Below, piece by piece: positions 49,861-58,661 of a stretch of 64,000 nucleotides of DNA. Both the position numbers and the translations under genes were made by a program. Within the stretch, counting starts at the first letter, position 1. Each line of letters opens with the position of its first letter. Source of the stretch: JAEMQF01 sp963791595 (GTDB lineage: Bacteria > Pseudomonadota > Gammaproteobacteria > Burkholderiales > Burkholderiaceae_C); NCBI GenBank assembly GCA_963791595.1, contig CAWBTF010000009.1, forward strand, positions 124,001 to 188,000, written 5' to 3'. A model generated the notes under the pieces. It was not told the DNA's origin. It made no database searches and worked only from the letters and a program-made list of their open reading frames with translations.

Positions 49861-49878
49861 CGCGGCCCCTGGGCCGCG
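49861..49878 (-). terminator. Hairpin after the aldose epimerase gene
   Basis: A perfect 8-base inverted repeat, CGCGGCCC and GGGCCGCG, with a 2-base centre, directly after the epimerase stop at 49880. The downstream T content on the minus strand is weak (GGTTTGC), so termination may be partial and allow read-through into atpI. Confidence 0.45.
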
Positions 49879-49879
49879 A

Positions 49880-50740
49880 TCAGACCATCGCGATGTCGAT
49901 CTGCATCCACGCCTGCAGCGTCTGGCCGGGATCGACAGCCTGCAAGCCGTGCGCCGCCGGGTCGGCCATATGGATCGCGTTGCTGACATGGCTGACCGGC
50001 TCGACGCAGAAGTAGTCCTTGTCGCGCGGGGTGTAGATCACCAGGCGCTGTTCGGACGAGGTCAACTGCAGCGTCATCTTTTCGTCGCGAAGGCGCGCCG
50101 GGCCACGCCAGCCGTCGAAGCAGTTGTCGAAGTCCAGATGCGCGATGTCGCTGTCGATGCCGGGCTGCGCGTGTTTGCGCACCGGGAGCTGGGTGGCGTC
50201 GCTGTCCCATCGATCCGACAGTTCGGCGTGCAGCCGGCTCCGCCCGCGCTTCGGAAAGTAGGGGTGCCAACCCAGCCCGACAGGTTGGGCGACTTCGGCC
50301 GTGTTCGTGAACTGCATCTGCACGCGCAGGGCGCTGGGCGACAGGTTGAAGTGCTGGCTCACCTCGAACGCAAAGGGCCAATGTGCGTCGGCTTCGTGCC
50401 GGTAGCGCAGCGCCACGTCGACTGCGCTCGACGTCGTCAGCTCCCAGGCGCGCAACCAGCCGACGCCGTGCACCGAATGCGGGTTCGAATCGAAGTTCGG
50501 CGCGGTCGTGTAGTCGCGCCCCTTCCAGCGAAAGCGCCGGTACGCGAGGCGGTTCGAATAGGGCACGAGCGGGTAGCAGGCCGAGGCTCTGGAAGAAGCC
50601 AGAAGCGCCGGGTCGCTGGAGCGCAGCACGGCGGTGTCGCGATGCCAGAGACCGGCGATGCAGCCACCCAGGTCGGGCCGAAGTGCCAGGCGTAGCGCGC
50701 CGGCATGCAGTTCGAACGTGGCTTCACTGTGTTGCGTCAT
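49880..50740 (-). CDS. Aldose 1-epimerase family protein
   Basis: 286 aa. Galactose-mutarotase fold with PLVPYSNRLAYRRFRWKGRD, the catalytic region HSVHGVGWLRAWEL (His), VGLGWHPYFPKR and SHVSNAIHMADPAAHG. Length and blocks fit the betaproteobacterial aldose epimerase group. It interconverts sugar anomers; the sugar is not known. It begins 20 bases after the acetyltransferase gene and so may share its transcript. Confidence 0.92.
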   Translation of the reverse strand: MTQHSEATFELHAGALRLALRPDLGGCIAGLWHRDTAVLRSSDPALLASSRASACYPLVPYSNRLAYRRFRWKGRDYTTAPNFDSNPHSVHGVGWLRAWELTTSSAVDVALRYRHEADAHWPFAFEVSQHFNLSPSALRVQMQFTNTAEVAQPVGLGWHPYFPKRGRSRLHAELSDRWDSDATQLPVRKHAQPGIDSDIAHLDFDNCFDGWRGPARLRDEKMTLQLTSSEQRLVIYTPRDKDYFCVEPVSHVSNAIHMADPAAHGLQAVDPGQTLQAWMQIDIAMV

Positions 50741-50760
50741 GGGGTTCCGGGAGGGTCCGA

Positions 50761-51252
50761 TCAGGACAAGTGTGCCTTCAGGTAGTGCGCACCGGGGATC
50801 GGATTGAAATAGTAGGGGGCCGTCTCTTCGAAACCGAGCGTCGCGTACAGGCTTCGCGCGGATTCCATGTCGTCCAGCGTGTCGAGCAGCATCGCCGAGT
50901 ATCCACTGCCGCGCGCGTCGTCCATCAGGCGCTGCGCGAGGATGCGGCCCAGCCCGAAGCGCCGAAACGAGGGGCGCACGAACAGGCGCTTCATTTCACA
51001 GGCGTTCGCATGGTCCACATCCGTCAGCGCGCGAAAGGCGCCGCACCCGGCCGGCTCGTCATCGACAAACGCAAGCAGCAATTGCCCGCTCGGCGCCGCG
51101 TACTCACCGGGCAAGCCTGCCAGTTCAGCGTCGAAATTCTGAAAGCACAGGTCCACCGACAGGCTGCGTGCGTACTCGCGAAACAGTTCGCGTGTCACTT
51201 CAAGCAAGCGCGTCGAGTCCGGCGTGACCAGCTTGATTTCAGGGTGCGGCAT
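50761..51252 (-). CDS. GNAT-family N-acetyltransferase
   Basis: 163 aa. The acetyl-CoA motif is RLFVRPSFRRFGLGRILAQRL (Arg-x-x-Gly-x-Gly in a relaxed form), preceded by GCGAFRALTDVDHANACEMK and followed by MLLDTLDDMESARSLYATLG. It resembles the group of small acetyltransferases with PYYFNPIPGAHYL at the end, whose substrate is unknown. Confidence 0.88.
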   Translation of the reverse strand: MPHPEIKLVTPDSTRLLEVTRELFREYARSLSVDLCFQNFDAELAGLPGEYAAPSGQLLLAFVDDEPAGCGAFRALTDVDHANACEMKRLFVRPSFRRFGLGRILAQRLMDDARGSGYSAMLLDTLDDMESARSLYATLGFEETAPYYFNPIPGAHYLKAHLS

Positions 51253-51292
51253 CCTGGGGGCGAGCGCGTGCGGCGCGGACGGTGGCGCCAGT

Positions 51293-51973
51293 TTAGCCGC
51301 CCAAGTTCACCACCCACCCGACGATGGCCGCACACAGCGCGGCCAGCATCAGCGCGAGCGCGCGGCGGCTCGTGCCGTCGGCCGAGGAAGGCACATCGCC
51401 TGCCAGCAACTTGTCGCCGCTGAGCATCGGGCCCACCAGGTCGCGGCCACGGCGCAAGCGATAGAAAGCGATCGCACCCAGGTGCAGAAGCACCAGACCG
51501 ATGATGAGGTATTGACCGAAATTCTTGTGCCACCCGGTGGCCAGACTGCTCGTCGCCGATGAAACGAAACGCACCAGCGGCCCCGAGCTGGCGATCTCGT
51601 CGTCGGCGAACAGACCGGTGCCGACCTGCAGCAACAAGACCCCGAGCAATCCGAAGACAGAACCGGCCCCGAGCGGGCTGTGGCCGACGTCGAGATGCTC
51701 GTCGGAGCGATGCTGGTTGCGCAGGTAGCGCAACAGCGTCGCCGGCGCGTAGATGAAACTCGCAAAGCGCGACCAGCGCCCACCGAACACGCCCCACAGG
51801 AGCCGAAACGCGAGCAGCGTCAGGATCAGATAGCCGATGCGAAAGTGCCAGGCCATCGCGTTGCCGCCGATCTTGGCCGTGACCACCGAGCCGATCACGC
51901 TGGCTGCGAGCACCCAATGAAAGACGCGCGTCGGAAGGTCCCAGACCCTGACCTTGCGCATGGTCTGTGTCAT
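51293..51973 (-). CDS. Cytochrome b/b561-like membrane protein
   Basis: 226 aa, about five helices. It starts at 51973 with VRVWDLPTRVFHWVLAASVI. Likely heme histidines are in RVFHWVLA, AMAWHFRIGYL, GWHKNFGQYLI and LLHLGAIAFY. A carboxy helix (ALALMLAALCAAIVGWVVN) anchors the end. This type is often next to a soluble cytochrome c' gene, as here, and should pass electrons between the quinone pool and the periplasm. Confidence 0.9.
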   Translation of the reverse strand: MTQTMRKVRVWDLPTRVFHWVLAASVIGSVVTAKIGGNAMAWHFRIGYLILTLLAFRLLWGVFGGRWSRFASFIYAPATLLRYLRNQHRSDEHLDVGHSPLGAGSVFGLLGVLLLQVGTGLFADDEIASSGPLVRFVSSATSSLATGWHKNFGQYLIIGLVLLHLGAIAFYRLRRGRDLVGPMLSGDKLLAGDVPSSADGTSRRALALMLAALCAAIVGWVVNLGG

Positions 51974-52171
51974 GCCCAGTCCTGTGGCTTCACGGGCGCA
52001 AAGGTTAACCCAACATCGACGTTTCCAAATGTGAGCCGCTGGTTTTCCCGCGGCCACGGAATAGCCGTCATCTTCATTCCGTACACTTCAGCGCGCTGGA
52101 ACGGGTTGCTGCGTCACGCAGCCAGCTCGTTCGGCCCGATCCGAACCGACTTACCCCCAGGAGAGACTTCA

Positions 52172-52636
52172 ATGAGAAAAGTATTGCGCACGACGATGAC
52201 CGTGGCCGCCGCCGTGCTGGCTGTGGTGACTTCCCTACCCGCAGCCGCCCAGTTCGCCAAGCCCGAAGACGCGATCAAGTACCGCAAGGCAGTGTTCACG
52301 GTGATGGCCAACCACTTCGGCCGTGTCGGCGCGATGGCCAACGGCAAGGTTCCGTTCGATGCAGCCGCCGCCTTGGCCAGCGCCGAAATCGCGACATCGA
52401 TGTCCAAACTGCCGTTCGTCGCCTTCATCCCCGGCACCGACACCGGCGATACGCGCGCGAAGCCCGGAATCTGGACCGATGGCGACAAGGTCAAGCGCCT
52501 GGCCGAGAAGATGCAGGAAGAAATGGTCAAGTTCAACGCTGCCGCGAAGACCGGCAACATCGACTCGATCAAGGCAGCGGTGGGCGAAACCGGCAAGGCC
52601 TGCAAGGCTTGCCACGACGACTATCGCAAGGAGTAA
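52172..52636 (+). CDS. Cytochrome c'
   Basis: 154 aa periplasmic cytochrome. Signal peptide MRKVLRTTMTVAAAVLAVVTSLPAAA, cut before QFAKPEDA. A four-helix body follows with IKYRKAVFTVMANHFGRVGA. The class II heme site is at the very end, KACKACHDDYRKE (Cys-x-x-Cys-His). The ribosome site CAGGAGAG fixes the start. Such proteins bind nitric oxide and are linked to protection from it. It is divergent from the cytochrome b gene, 198 bases apart. Confidence 0.95.
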   Translation: MRKVLRTTMTVAAAVLAVVTSLPAAAQFAKPEDAIKYRKAVFTVMANHFGRVGAMANGKVPFDAAAALASAEIATSMSKLPFVAFIPGTDTGDTRAKPGIWTDGDKVKRLAEKMQEEMVKFNAAAKTGNIDSIKAAVGETGKACKACHDDYRKE

Positions 52637-52699
52637 GGTCCGCGCGCTGCCGCTTCTTTCCCGCGGCGCGCCGAACGACGCCATCGGGCAATTGCAACG

Positions 52700-52741
52700 C
52701 CTGCCGCCGCGCTGAACGCGGCCGCAGGCGTATTGCTTTTT
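52700..52741 (+). terminator. Intrinsic terminator after cytochrome c'
   Basis: A 12-base stem with one mismatch, CCTGCCGCCGCG at 52700-52711 and CGCGGCCGCAGG at 52717-52728, with a 5-base loop. Five T residues follow at 52737-52741. It isolates the cytochrome c' transcript from the export gene downstream. Confidence 0.75.
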
Positions 52742-52877
52742 CCGCGGCGCCCCACGAGCATCCGCTAACATCGCGCGCTGGTCGGCGTTCCGGCTGGACG
52801 CGTGGTCGCGCCTTTCATTGCGGCGCTGCCCGCGCGCCGCTCGACGGCGAATTCATCGATACCCGGCCAAGCCCCGA

Positions 52878-55335
52878 ATGACAGCTTTCCATTCCGTTTC
52901 ATTCAGTGTGCTGCTGACACTGTGCCTGTGCAGCCAATCGCATGCGCAGTCGCCCGACGATCCCAGGGCGGGCGGCACTTTCAACGCGCCGGGATACACG
53001 CCCGCGCAAACCGCCCGGCCGCGCGACGCCGCCGGCACCCCGCCGCGACCGAGCGGCGCGGCCGCGACTACCCCGCAGCCGCAAGGGATCGGCCAGCCCG
53101 GCGTGGGTCGCCCGAGCACGCCGAGCCTCGCCAAACCCGCCCGAATTGCAGTTGCGGCGCGCCGAACCCATCCCACCGAAACCGAGCGAATTTCAGAAGT
53201 TCATTGAAGGGGCCACGGGCCGCCTGTTGCCGATCTTCGGTGCCAGCTTCTTCATCGACGCCGCCGAGGGACTGGCGGCGCCCGAAAACGTGCCCGTGTC
53301 GGCCGACTACATGCTCGGCCCAGGCGACGAGGTGATTCTGCGCGCCTGGGGTTCGATCGACGTCGACTACCGCAGCACAGTCGATCGCAACGGCATGCTC
53401 AACCTGCCCAAGGTCGGCAGCTTCAGCGTTGCCGGCGTCAAGGCGGTCGACCTCGAAAAACTGCTGCGCGCGCAGATCGCGCGCCTGTACACCAACTTCA
53501 ACCTCAGCGTCTCGCTCGGCCAGTTGCGTGGCGTGAAGGTTTACGTCGTCGGGCCCGCGCAGCGCCCCGGCGTCTACAACCTGCCGAGCCAGGCGACGTT
53601 GTTGTCGGCAATCGCTCTGACCGGCGGCCCGGCGCCTTACGGGTCGATGCGCAAAGTGGTGCTGCGCCGCGACGGCAAAGACGTGACCGAGCTCGACCTC
53701 TACGACTTCCTCGTGCTCGGCGACAAGTCGCGGGACACGCAGCTCGCCGCGAGCGATGTGGTGCTGTTCCAGGCCGTGGGGCCGCGCGTCGCGCTGAGCG
53801 GCGCGCTCGAAGTTCCGGCGATTTACGAACTGAAGAACTCGAACGAAACGGTACGCGACGTGCTGCGCTTCGCGGGCGGGGCGCCGGTGCTCGCCGATCG
53901 AGGTCGAGCGCAGCTCGAGCGCGTCGATGGGGCGTTCAACCAGGCGGCACGCTTCGTCGAGGAATTCCGACTCGACGACGTGGGCCTGCTCAAGCCGCTG
54001 CGCGACGGCGACCTGCTCACGTTGCTGCCCATCTCGCCGCGCTTTGCGAATGCAGTGACGCTCAAGGGACATGTCGCGCAACCCTTGCGGTCCCCGCACC
54101 GTCCGGGCATGCGCATCCGCGACCTGATTCCGGACCGCGAGGCCCTGATTTCGCCCGACTTCTACCGGCGCAAGAACTTGCTCGTGCAGATGCTGGAGCC
54201 GGAAGATGATGAACGCCTCGCGCCCGGCAGCCGAATCGATGCAAGCGCGAACGGCGACGAAACTTCGGGTCGCGCGCCGCGACGGGCGCGCAGGACGACT
54301 GAGCGCGATGAGGACATCGCCGCAGCGAATCGCGCGAAGAAAACACCGGCCGCGCTGTTCGACGAACTGAACTGGGATTACGCCGTGATCGAGCGTCTCG
54401 TCGAAAAGGACTTGAGCACGCAGGTGATTCCGTTCAACCTGGGCAAGGCGGTGCTGCAAGCCGACCCGGCCCACAACATCGAACTGCTGTCGGGAGACGT
54501 GGTGACCGTCTACAGCCAGAAAGACATTCGCGTGCCAGTCGCGCGCCAGACGCGCCTGGTCGCCGTCGAGGGCGAGGTGTCTTCACCCGGCGTGTACCAG
54601 CTGTTGCCGGGCGAAACCTTGAAGGGTTTGATCAACCGCGCCGGTGGTTTCACGCCGCAGGCCTATATCTACGGGTTGGATTTCAGCCGCGAAGAAACGC
54701 GCCAGCGCCAGCGCGAAAACCTCGCCGCCGCGCTGGCCCGGCTCGAAGCCCTGTCGGCGACCCAGAGCGCGCGCGAGGCGGCAAACCGGCGCGACGAGGT
54801 TTCAGGCGCCAACGCCGCAGCCGTGAGCAACGCCGCCACCCAGGCGCAGATGGCGCGCCTGGCGCGCCTGCAGCCCAACGGCCGCATCGCGCTCGAACTC
54901 ACCCCCGACGTGAAGACCCTGGACGCGCTGCCCGATGTGCCGCTGGACCACGCCGACCGCATCAGCGTTCCCACCCGGCCGGCGTTCGTGACGGTGGCGG
55001 GCGCGGTAGTGAACAGCAATGCCTTCCTGTGGAAGAGCGGCCGCACCGCGGGCGACTACCTCAAGCTCGCCGGGGTGGATGAAGCCGCCGACCCGTCCAA
55101 CATGTTCATCCTGCGCGCCGACGGCACCGTCAATCACGCCGGCGACAAACGCGGCTTCTGGCGCAACAATGCGCTCGAGGGCGAACCCATGCAGCCGGGC
55201 GACGCGCTGATCGTTCCCAACCAGTTGGACTTCGAGACCTGGGGCCGCGCCCTGGTGCGCAACCTGAAGGACTGGTCGCAGATCTTCGCGCAGTTCGGCT
55301 TGGGGATCGCCGCGATCAACTCGCTCAAGAACTGA
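52878..55335 (+). CDS. Wza-like polysaccharide export outer-membrane protein with SLBB domains (one 1-base frameshift)
   Basis: About 818 residues once one base is removed near 53140. The signal peptide is MTAFHSVSFSVLLTLCLCSQ ending SHAQ. A Pro-rich linker follows, then the polysaccharide export domain (YMLGPGDEVILRAWGSIDVD, VSLGQLRGVKVYVVGPAQRP). Next are repeated soluble ligand-binding beta-grasp (SLBB) domains: RVALSGALEVPAIYELKNS, LVAVEGEVSSPGVYQLLPGE and FVTVAGAVVNSNAFLWKSGR. A long coiled segment (RQRQRENLAAALARLEALSA) sits before the last one. It ends with a short amphipathic tail. It is the secretin-like exit for capsule or exopolysaccharide. Confidence 0.9.
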
Positions 55336-55344
55336 ACGCGCGGC

Positions 55345-56580
55345 ATGAAACTGGACGACTTGTCGAACGCCGTGACCGAGCCACATCCGATCGAAGAAGA
55401 CTTCGGTCCGTCGTTCGGTCTGGTCGATTTGTTGACCTGGGTCGGCGAAGGCAAGTTGACGATTGCCGCGGTCACGGCGCTCGCCGCGATCGGCTCGCTC
55501 GCGGTCGCGCTCTGGCTGCCGCCGATCTTCACCGCGCGCACGACGCTGCTGCCCCCCGCCTCGCAGCAAAGCGGCGGCGCGTCGGCGGCGCTGGCCGCGC
55601 TCGGGGCGTTGGGTGGTTTGGGCGCGGGCCTGGGCGCGAAGACGCCTGACGAGCTGTTTGTCGCGCTGCTCAAGAGCGACAGCGTGCTGCGCGCGCTGGA
55701 CGAGCGCTTCGATCTGAAGGCGCGCTATGAGGTGAAGACCTACGAAGCGCTGCGCAAGGCGATGCCGGACAAAGTGCGCGTCGCCTCCGACCGCAAGAGC
55801 GGCGTGATCAGCGTCGAGGTCGACGACAAGGACGCGCAGTTCGCCGCCGAACTCGCCAACGCACACGCGAGCGAAATCACCAAGCTGCTCGGTCGTCTGG
55901 CGGTCTCGGAAGCCCAATTGCGCCGCGTCTTCTTCGAGCAGCAGCTCAAGGACATCAAGGACAACCTGGTCAAAGCCGAGCTCGGGCTGCGCGCGGTGCA
56001 GGAGAAATCGGGCGTGATCGTGCTCGACAAGCAGGCTGAAGCCTTGATCGGTGGCGCGGCCCAGTTGCGCGCGATGGTCGCCGAGCGCGAAGTTCAGCTC
56101 AAGGTGCTGCGCACCACGGCCACCGGCGAGAACCCGGATGTGCAGAAGCTCAACTCGGAACTCGCGGCGCTGCGCTCCGAGTTGGCACGAATGGAAACGT
56201 CGCGCGGTCGCGCGACCGGCAGCGCCGTCGACATTCCGGTGGGCAAGCTTCCGGAAGCGGCCATCGAGTACGTGCGCGCGCGGCGCGAACTCAAGCTGCA
56301 GGAGACGCTGCTCGAATCGATGGTGCGCCAGTTCGAAATCGCGAAACTCGATGAAGCCAAGGAAGGTCCGGTGCTGCAACAGGTCGACAAGGCGCTGCCG
56401 CCGGATCGCAAGTCGAAACCTTCACGCGCCTTGATCGTCATCGCCAGCACACTGCTGGCACTGTTCGCCAGCTTGGTCTTCGTGGTGTGGCGCCGCTACG
56501 CGGCGGCGGTTCGCGAGCAGGACCCGCAATCCGCGATGGCCTGGGACGCGATGCGCAGTGCGTGGCGCTGGCGGCGCTGA
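55345..56580 (+). CDS. Wzz/GumC-like polysaccharide chain-length protein
   Basis: 411 aa, ten bases after the export gene. One helix at about 40-58 (TIAAVTALAAIGSLAVALWL) and a second near the end (ALIVIASTLLALFASLVFVV). Between them lies a periplasmic Wzz domain (ARTTLLPPASQQSGG) with long coiled coils (LARLAVSEAQLRRVFFEQQL-type). The PDRKSKPSR motif before helix two is typical of the family (PxxP region). No tyrosine-kinase domain is attached. With the upstream gene it forms the export pair. Confidence 0.9.
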   Translation: MKLDDLSNAVTEPHPIEEDFGPSFGLVDLLTWVGEGKLTIAAVTALAAIGSLAVALWLPPIFTARTTLLPPASQQSGGASAALAALGALGGLGAGLGAKTPDELFVALLKSDSVLRALDERFDLKARYEVKTYEALRKAMPDKVRVASDRKSGVISVEVDDKDAQFAAELANAHASEITKLLGRLAVSEAQLRRVFFEQQLKDIKDNLVKAELGLRAVQEKSGVIVLDKQAEALIGGAAQLRAMVAEREVQLKVLRTTATGENPDVQKLNSELAALRSELARMETSRGRATGSAVDIPVGKLPEAAIEYVRARRELKLQETLLESMVRQFEIAKLDEAKEGPVLQQVDKALPPDRKSKPSRALIVIASTLLALFASLVFVVWRRYAAAVREQDPQSAMAWDAMRSAWRWRR

Positions 56581-56672
56581 GCCAGGCGCGCGGCGTCCCG
56601 AGCAGCTCTTCCGCGACGTTTGCGCGCGAACTCCGAGCGCGCGATCTGCAATGATGCAGCGCGCCAGCAGCG

Positions 56673-57317
56673 TCAGCCGGCGCGCTGCAGACCGGGGCGC
56701 GGCGCCCCGGCAATGTCCCAGTCCTGGCCAAACCAGGCGTCGCCTGCCAGGCATTGCGCAAGCATCGGCAAGCTGTCCAGCCCCCAGAACAGGCGCCCCT
56801 CCAGCTCGATCGTCGGCACGCCGAACAGGCCCAGCCCGACCGCTTCTTGCCCGACGGCGCGCAGCTCGTCCTTGACCTGCTGACTTTGCGCGTCGCGCCG
56901 CGGCGCAAGCGTCTGGGCGAGCGCCTCGCAACGCATGGGATCGTTCGCATCCGCCCCGTCGCCGCACCAGACATGGCGAAAGATCGCCTCCACGACGCGA
57001 CGGTTCGGCGTGCCGCCCGCCTCAGTGCAGGCGAGCGCCAGGCGCAGCAGCGCGATCGGATTGAACGGGTGCAGCGCCGGCGTCTGCAACACGATGCCGT
57101 GCTCGCGCGCCAGCCACTGCACGTGGCGGAAGGTCCAGGCGCGCTTGGGTTCGATCTCGGCCGGGCCCTTGTGGCCCCAGTGCTGCAGCAGCCCGGCAAA
57201 CAGCACCGGCCGGTACTCGACGCAATACGACAGCCCCGCCAAGGCCTGCGGAAGGCGCTCGAACGCCAGATAGGCGTAAGGAGACACCGGGTCGAACCAG
57301 AATCGCAGCAGCTTCAT
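56673..57317 (-). CDS. 2-hydroxychromene-2-carboxylate isomerase / DsbA-like family
   Basis: 214 aa thioredoxin-fold protein of the GST-kappa type. It begins FWFDPVSPYAYLAFERLPQA, where Ser replaces the redox Cys, so it is not a disulfide enzyme. Middle and end blocks (PLHPFNPIALLRLALAC-type, GVPTIELEGRLFWGLDSLPM) match the isomerase group of naphthalene/aromatic degradation. Function in this cell is unknown. Its start overlaps DUF1289 by four bases. Confidence 0.9.
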   Translation of the reverse strand: MKLLRFWFDPVSPYAYLAFERLPQALAGLSYCVEYRPVLFAGLLQHWGHKGPAEIEPKRAWTFRHVQWLAREHGIVLQTPALHPFNPIALLRLALACTEAGGTPNRRVVEAIFRHVWCGDGADANDPMRCEALAQTLAPRRDAQSQQVKDELRAVGQEAVGLGLFGVPTIELEGRLFWGLDSLPMLAQCLAGDAWFGQDWDIAGAPRPGLQRAG

Positions 57318-57538
57318 TTCTCACCTTTCAACAGGCGCCGCAGTGGCGAGCCGCGCTGCGCCAGGCGCTCCCAGACCGCGCGCTTCGCGTCGTCGTCGAG
57401 CGAGCCCCACTGGGCGATTTCGTCGATCGTGCGGCGGCAACCCTCGCACCAGCCGGTGCGCGGCTCCATGCGGCACACGTCGACGCAAGGGCTTGGCACC
57501 GCTGGGCGCGCGGCCCAGCCTTCAGGCCTTGGTGACAT
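57314..57538 (-). CDS. DUF1289 domain protein
   Basis: 74 aa. Two cysteine pairs CVDVC and CEGC with RTIDEIAQWGSLDDDAKRAV, the signature of DUF1289, a small Cys-rich (probably metal- or Fe-S-binding) protein of unknown role. It overlaps the YbaK gene by 17 bases and the isomerase by four, so the three form one transcription unit. Confidence 0.9.
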   Translation of the reverse strand: MSPRPEGWAARPAVPSPCVDVCRMEPRTGWCEGCRRTIDEIAQWGSLDDDAKRAVWERLAQRGSPLRRLLKGEK

Positions 57539-58016
57539 CGGCCACCGGCGCGCCGATCAGCGCCACCAACTGGTCCGGGCTGGCTTGGAATACCGCATTC
57601 GGGTGGCCCGCCGCGGCCCAGATGCAGTCGAAGCGAAACAGCTCGCGATCGACCAGCGCGAGCGGCGCGCTGAGGTGCGCGAACGGCGCCACCCCGCCGA
57701 TTGAAAATCCGCTCGATTGCTTGACGAATTCGGCATCGGCACGGCCCAGGGCGCCGAATCGCGCCGCCACTTTGGCCTCATCGACGCGCCGGTCGCCCGA
57801 GGTCACGACGAGCACGGCCGCCGCGTCGCTCTTGCGGCGAAACACGACGCTCTTGGCAATCTGGCCGACCTGCACGCCCAGCGCGTCGGCCGCCTCCTGC
57901 GAGGTGCGTGCGGCGACGCGCAGCCACAGTGGCGCATGCGGATGCCCGGCGCGCGCCAGGTGGTCGGCAACGCGCTTCATGCCGGGCGGATCGTCGGGTC
58001 GCAGCCCATCACTCAT
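57522..58016 (-). CDS. YbaK/EbsC-type aminoacyl-tRNA deacylase
   Basis: 164 aa from the ATG at 58016. YbaK/ProX-like fold: QIAKSVVFRRKSDAAAVLVV with the catalytic lysine, AAKVAARFGALGRADAEFV-type helix, and TGFSIGGVAPFAH-like SSGFSIGGVAPFAHLSAPLA, the conserved GGVxPxxH substrate loop. These enzymes clear mischarged tRNA, classically Cys-tRNA(Pro). First gene of its operon. Confidence 0.92.
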   Translation of the reverse strand: MSDGLRPDDPPGMKRVADHLARAGHPHAPLWLRVAARTSQEAADALGVQVGQIAKSVVFRRKSDAAAVLVVTSGDRRVDEAKVAARFGALGRADAEFVKQSSGFSIGGVAPFAHLSAPLALVDRELFRFDCIWAAAGHPNAVFQASPDQLVALIGAPVADVTKA

Positions 58017-58138
58017 GTCGCGACCCCTCGAGTGGGGGGTGGGTCGGCGCACCGATCCGAGGTTTCCCCCACGCCCTGGGGATGGCGCAATGCCGGCCGA
58101 GAGGGCAACAATGCGACACGCTGTTAGGAGCCACCTTC

Positions 58139-58594
58139 TTGGACCCCACTTCCTGCTTGCGCCTCGCCACCCGGCTGCACTTCATGCTGCGGCGCCACCT
58201 CGACCAGGATTTCGAGATCGGCGTCCTGATGCAGGGCGGATTCGAAGCGCGCACCGCCTTGCGCCTGTGCAGAACCTCGGGGCTGCCGGAACTCGTGACG
58301 CTGGCGCATGAACTCGAACGCGTGCATCGGCACGACGCCAAGGCCAATGCGCGCCGCGCCGCGGCCGCGAAAGAGGCGCGGGCGGCCAGAAAATCGGCGG
58401 TGATTCGACCGAACAAGCCCGTCGTCGCCGCGGGCCGCATGGAGCAGGATCTCGAGTGGTCCAAAGACACTTCGGGCTTCGGCCTGAGCCTGCCCCCCGC
58501 GCACGACGCCGATCTCGACATGGCGCCCAAAGCCAAGGTCAGGACCGGCTGGCTGGCACGCCTGGGCTTGGCGCGGCGCAGCGCCGGAACCTGA
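58139..58594 (+). CDS. Hypothetical protein with TTG start
   Basis: 151 aa. A TTG at 58139 is preceded by TTAGGAG at an ideal distance, and the frame is a well-formed helical protein: CLRLATRLHFMLRRHLDQDF, LMQGGFEARTALRLCRTSGL. An Ala/Lys/Arg-rich linker and a basic tail (KVRTGWLARLGLARRS) follow. An ATG 15 codons later is an alternative start without a site. No domain recognised. It ends before a hairpin shared with mccA. Confidence 0.6.
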   Translation: MDPTSCLRLATRLHFMLRRHLDQDFEIGVLMQGGFEARTALRLCRTSGLPELVTLAHELERVHRHDAKANARRAAAAKEARAARKSAVIRPNKPVVAAGRMEQDLEWSKDTSGFGLSLPPAHDADLDMAPKAKVRTGWLARLGLARRSAGT

Positions 58595-58613
58595 CCCGCA
58601 CGCACACCGCGTT

Positions 58614-58636
58614 CCGGCGCGCAGGTGGCGCGCCGG
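58614..58636. terminator. Convergent hairpin between the hypothetical gene and mccA
   Basis: A perfect 9-base inverted repeat, CCGGCGCGC at 58614-58622 and GCGCGCCGG at 58628-58636, with a 5-base loop. There is no T-run on either side, so it may be a Rho-aided or bidirectional stop for two converging genes. Confidence 0.4.
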
Positions 58637-58661
58637 CCCGGCGACGGTTGCTCAGGGCCAC

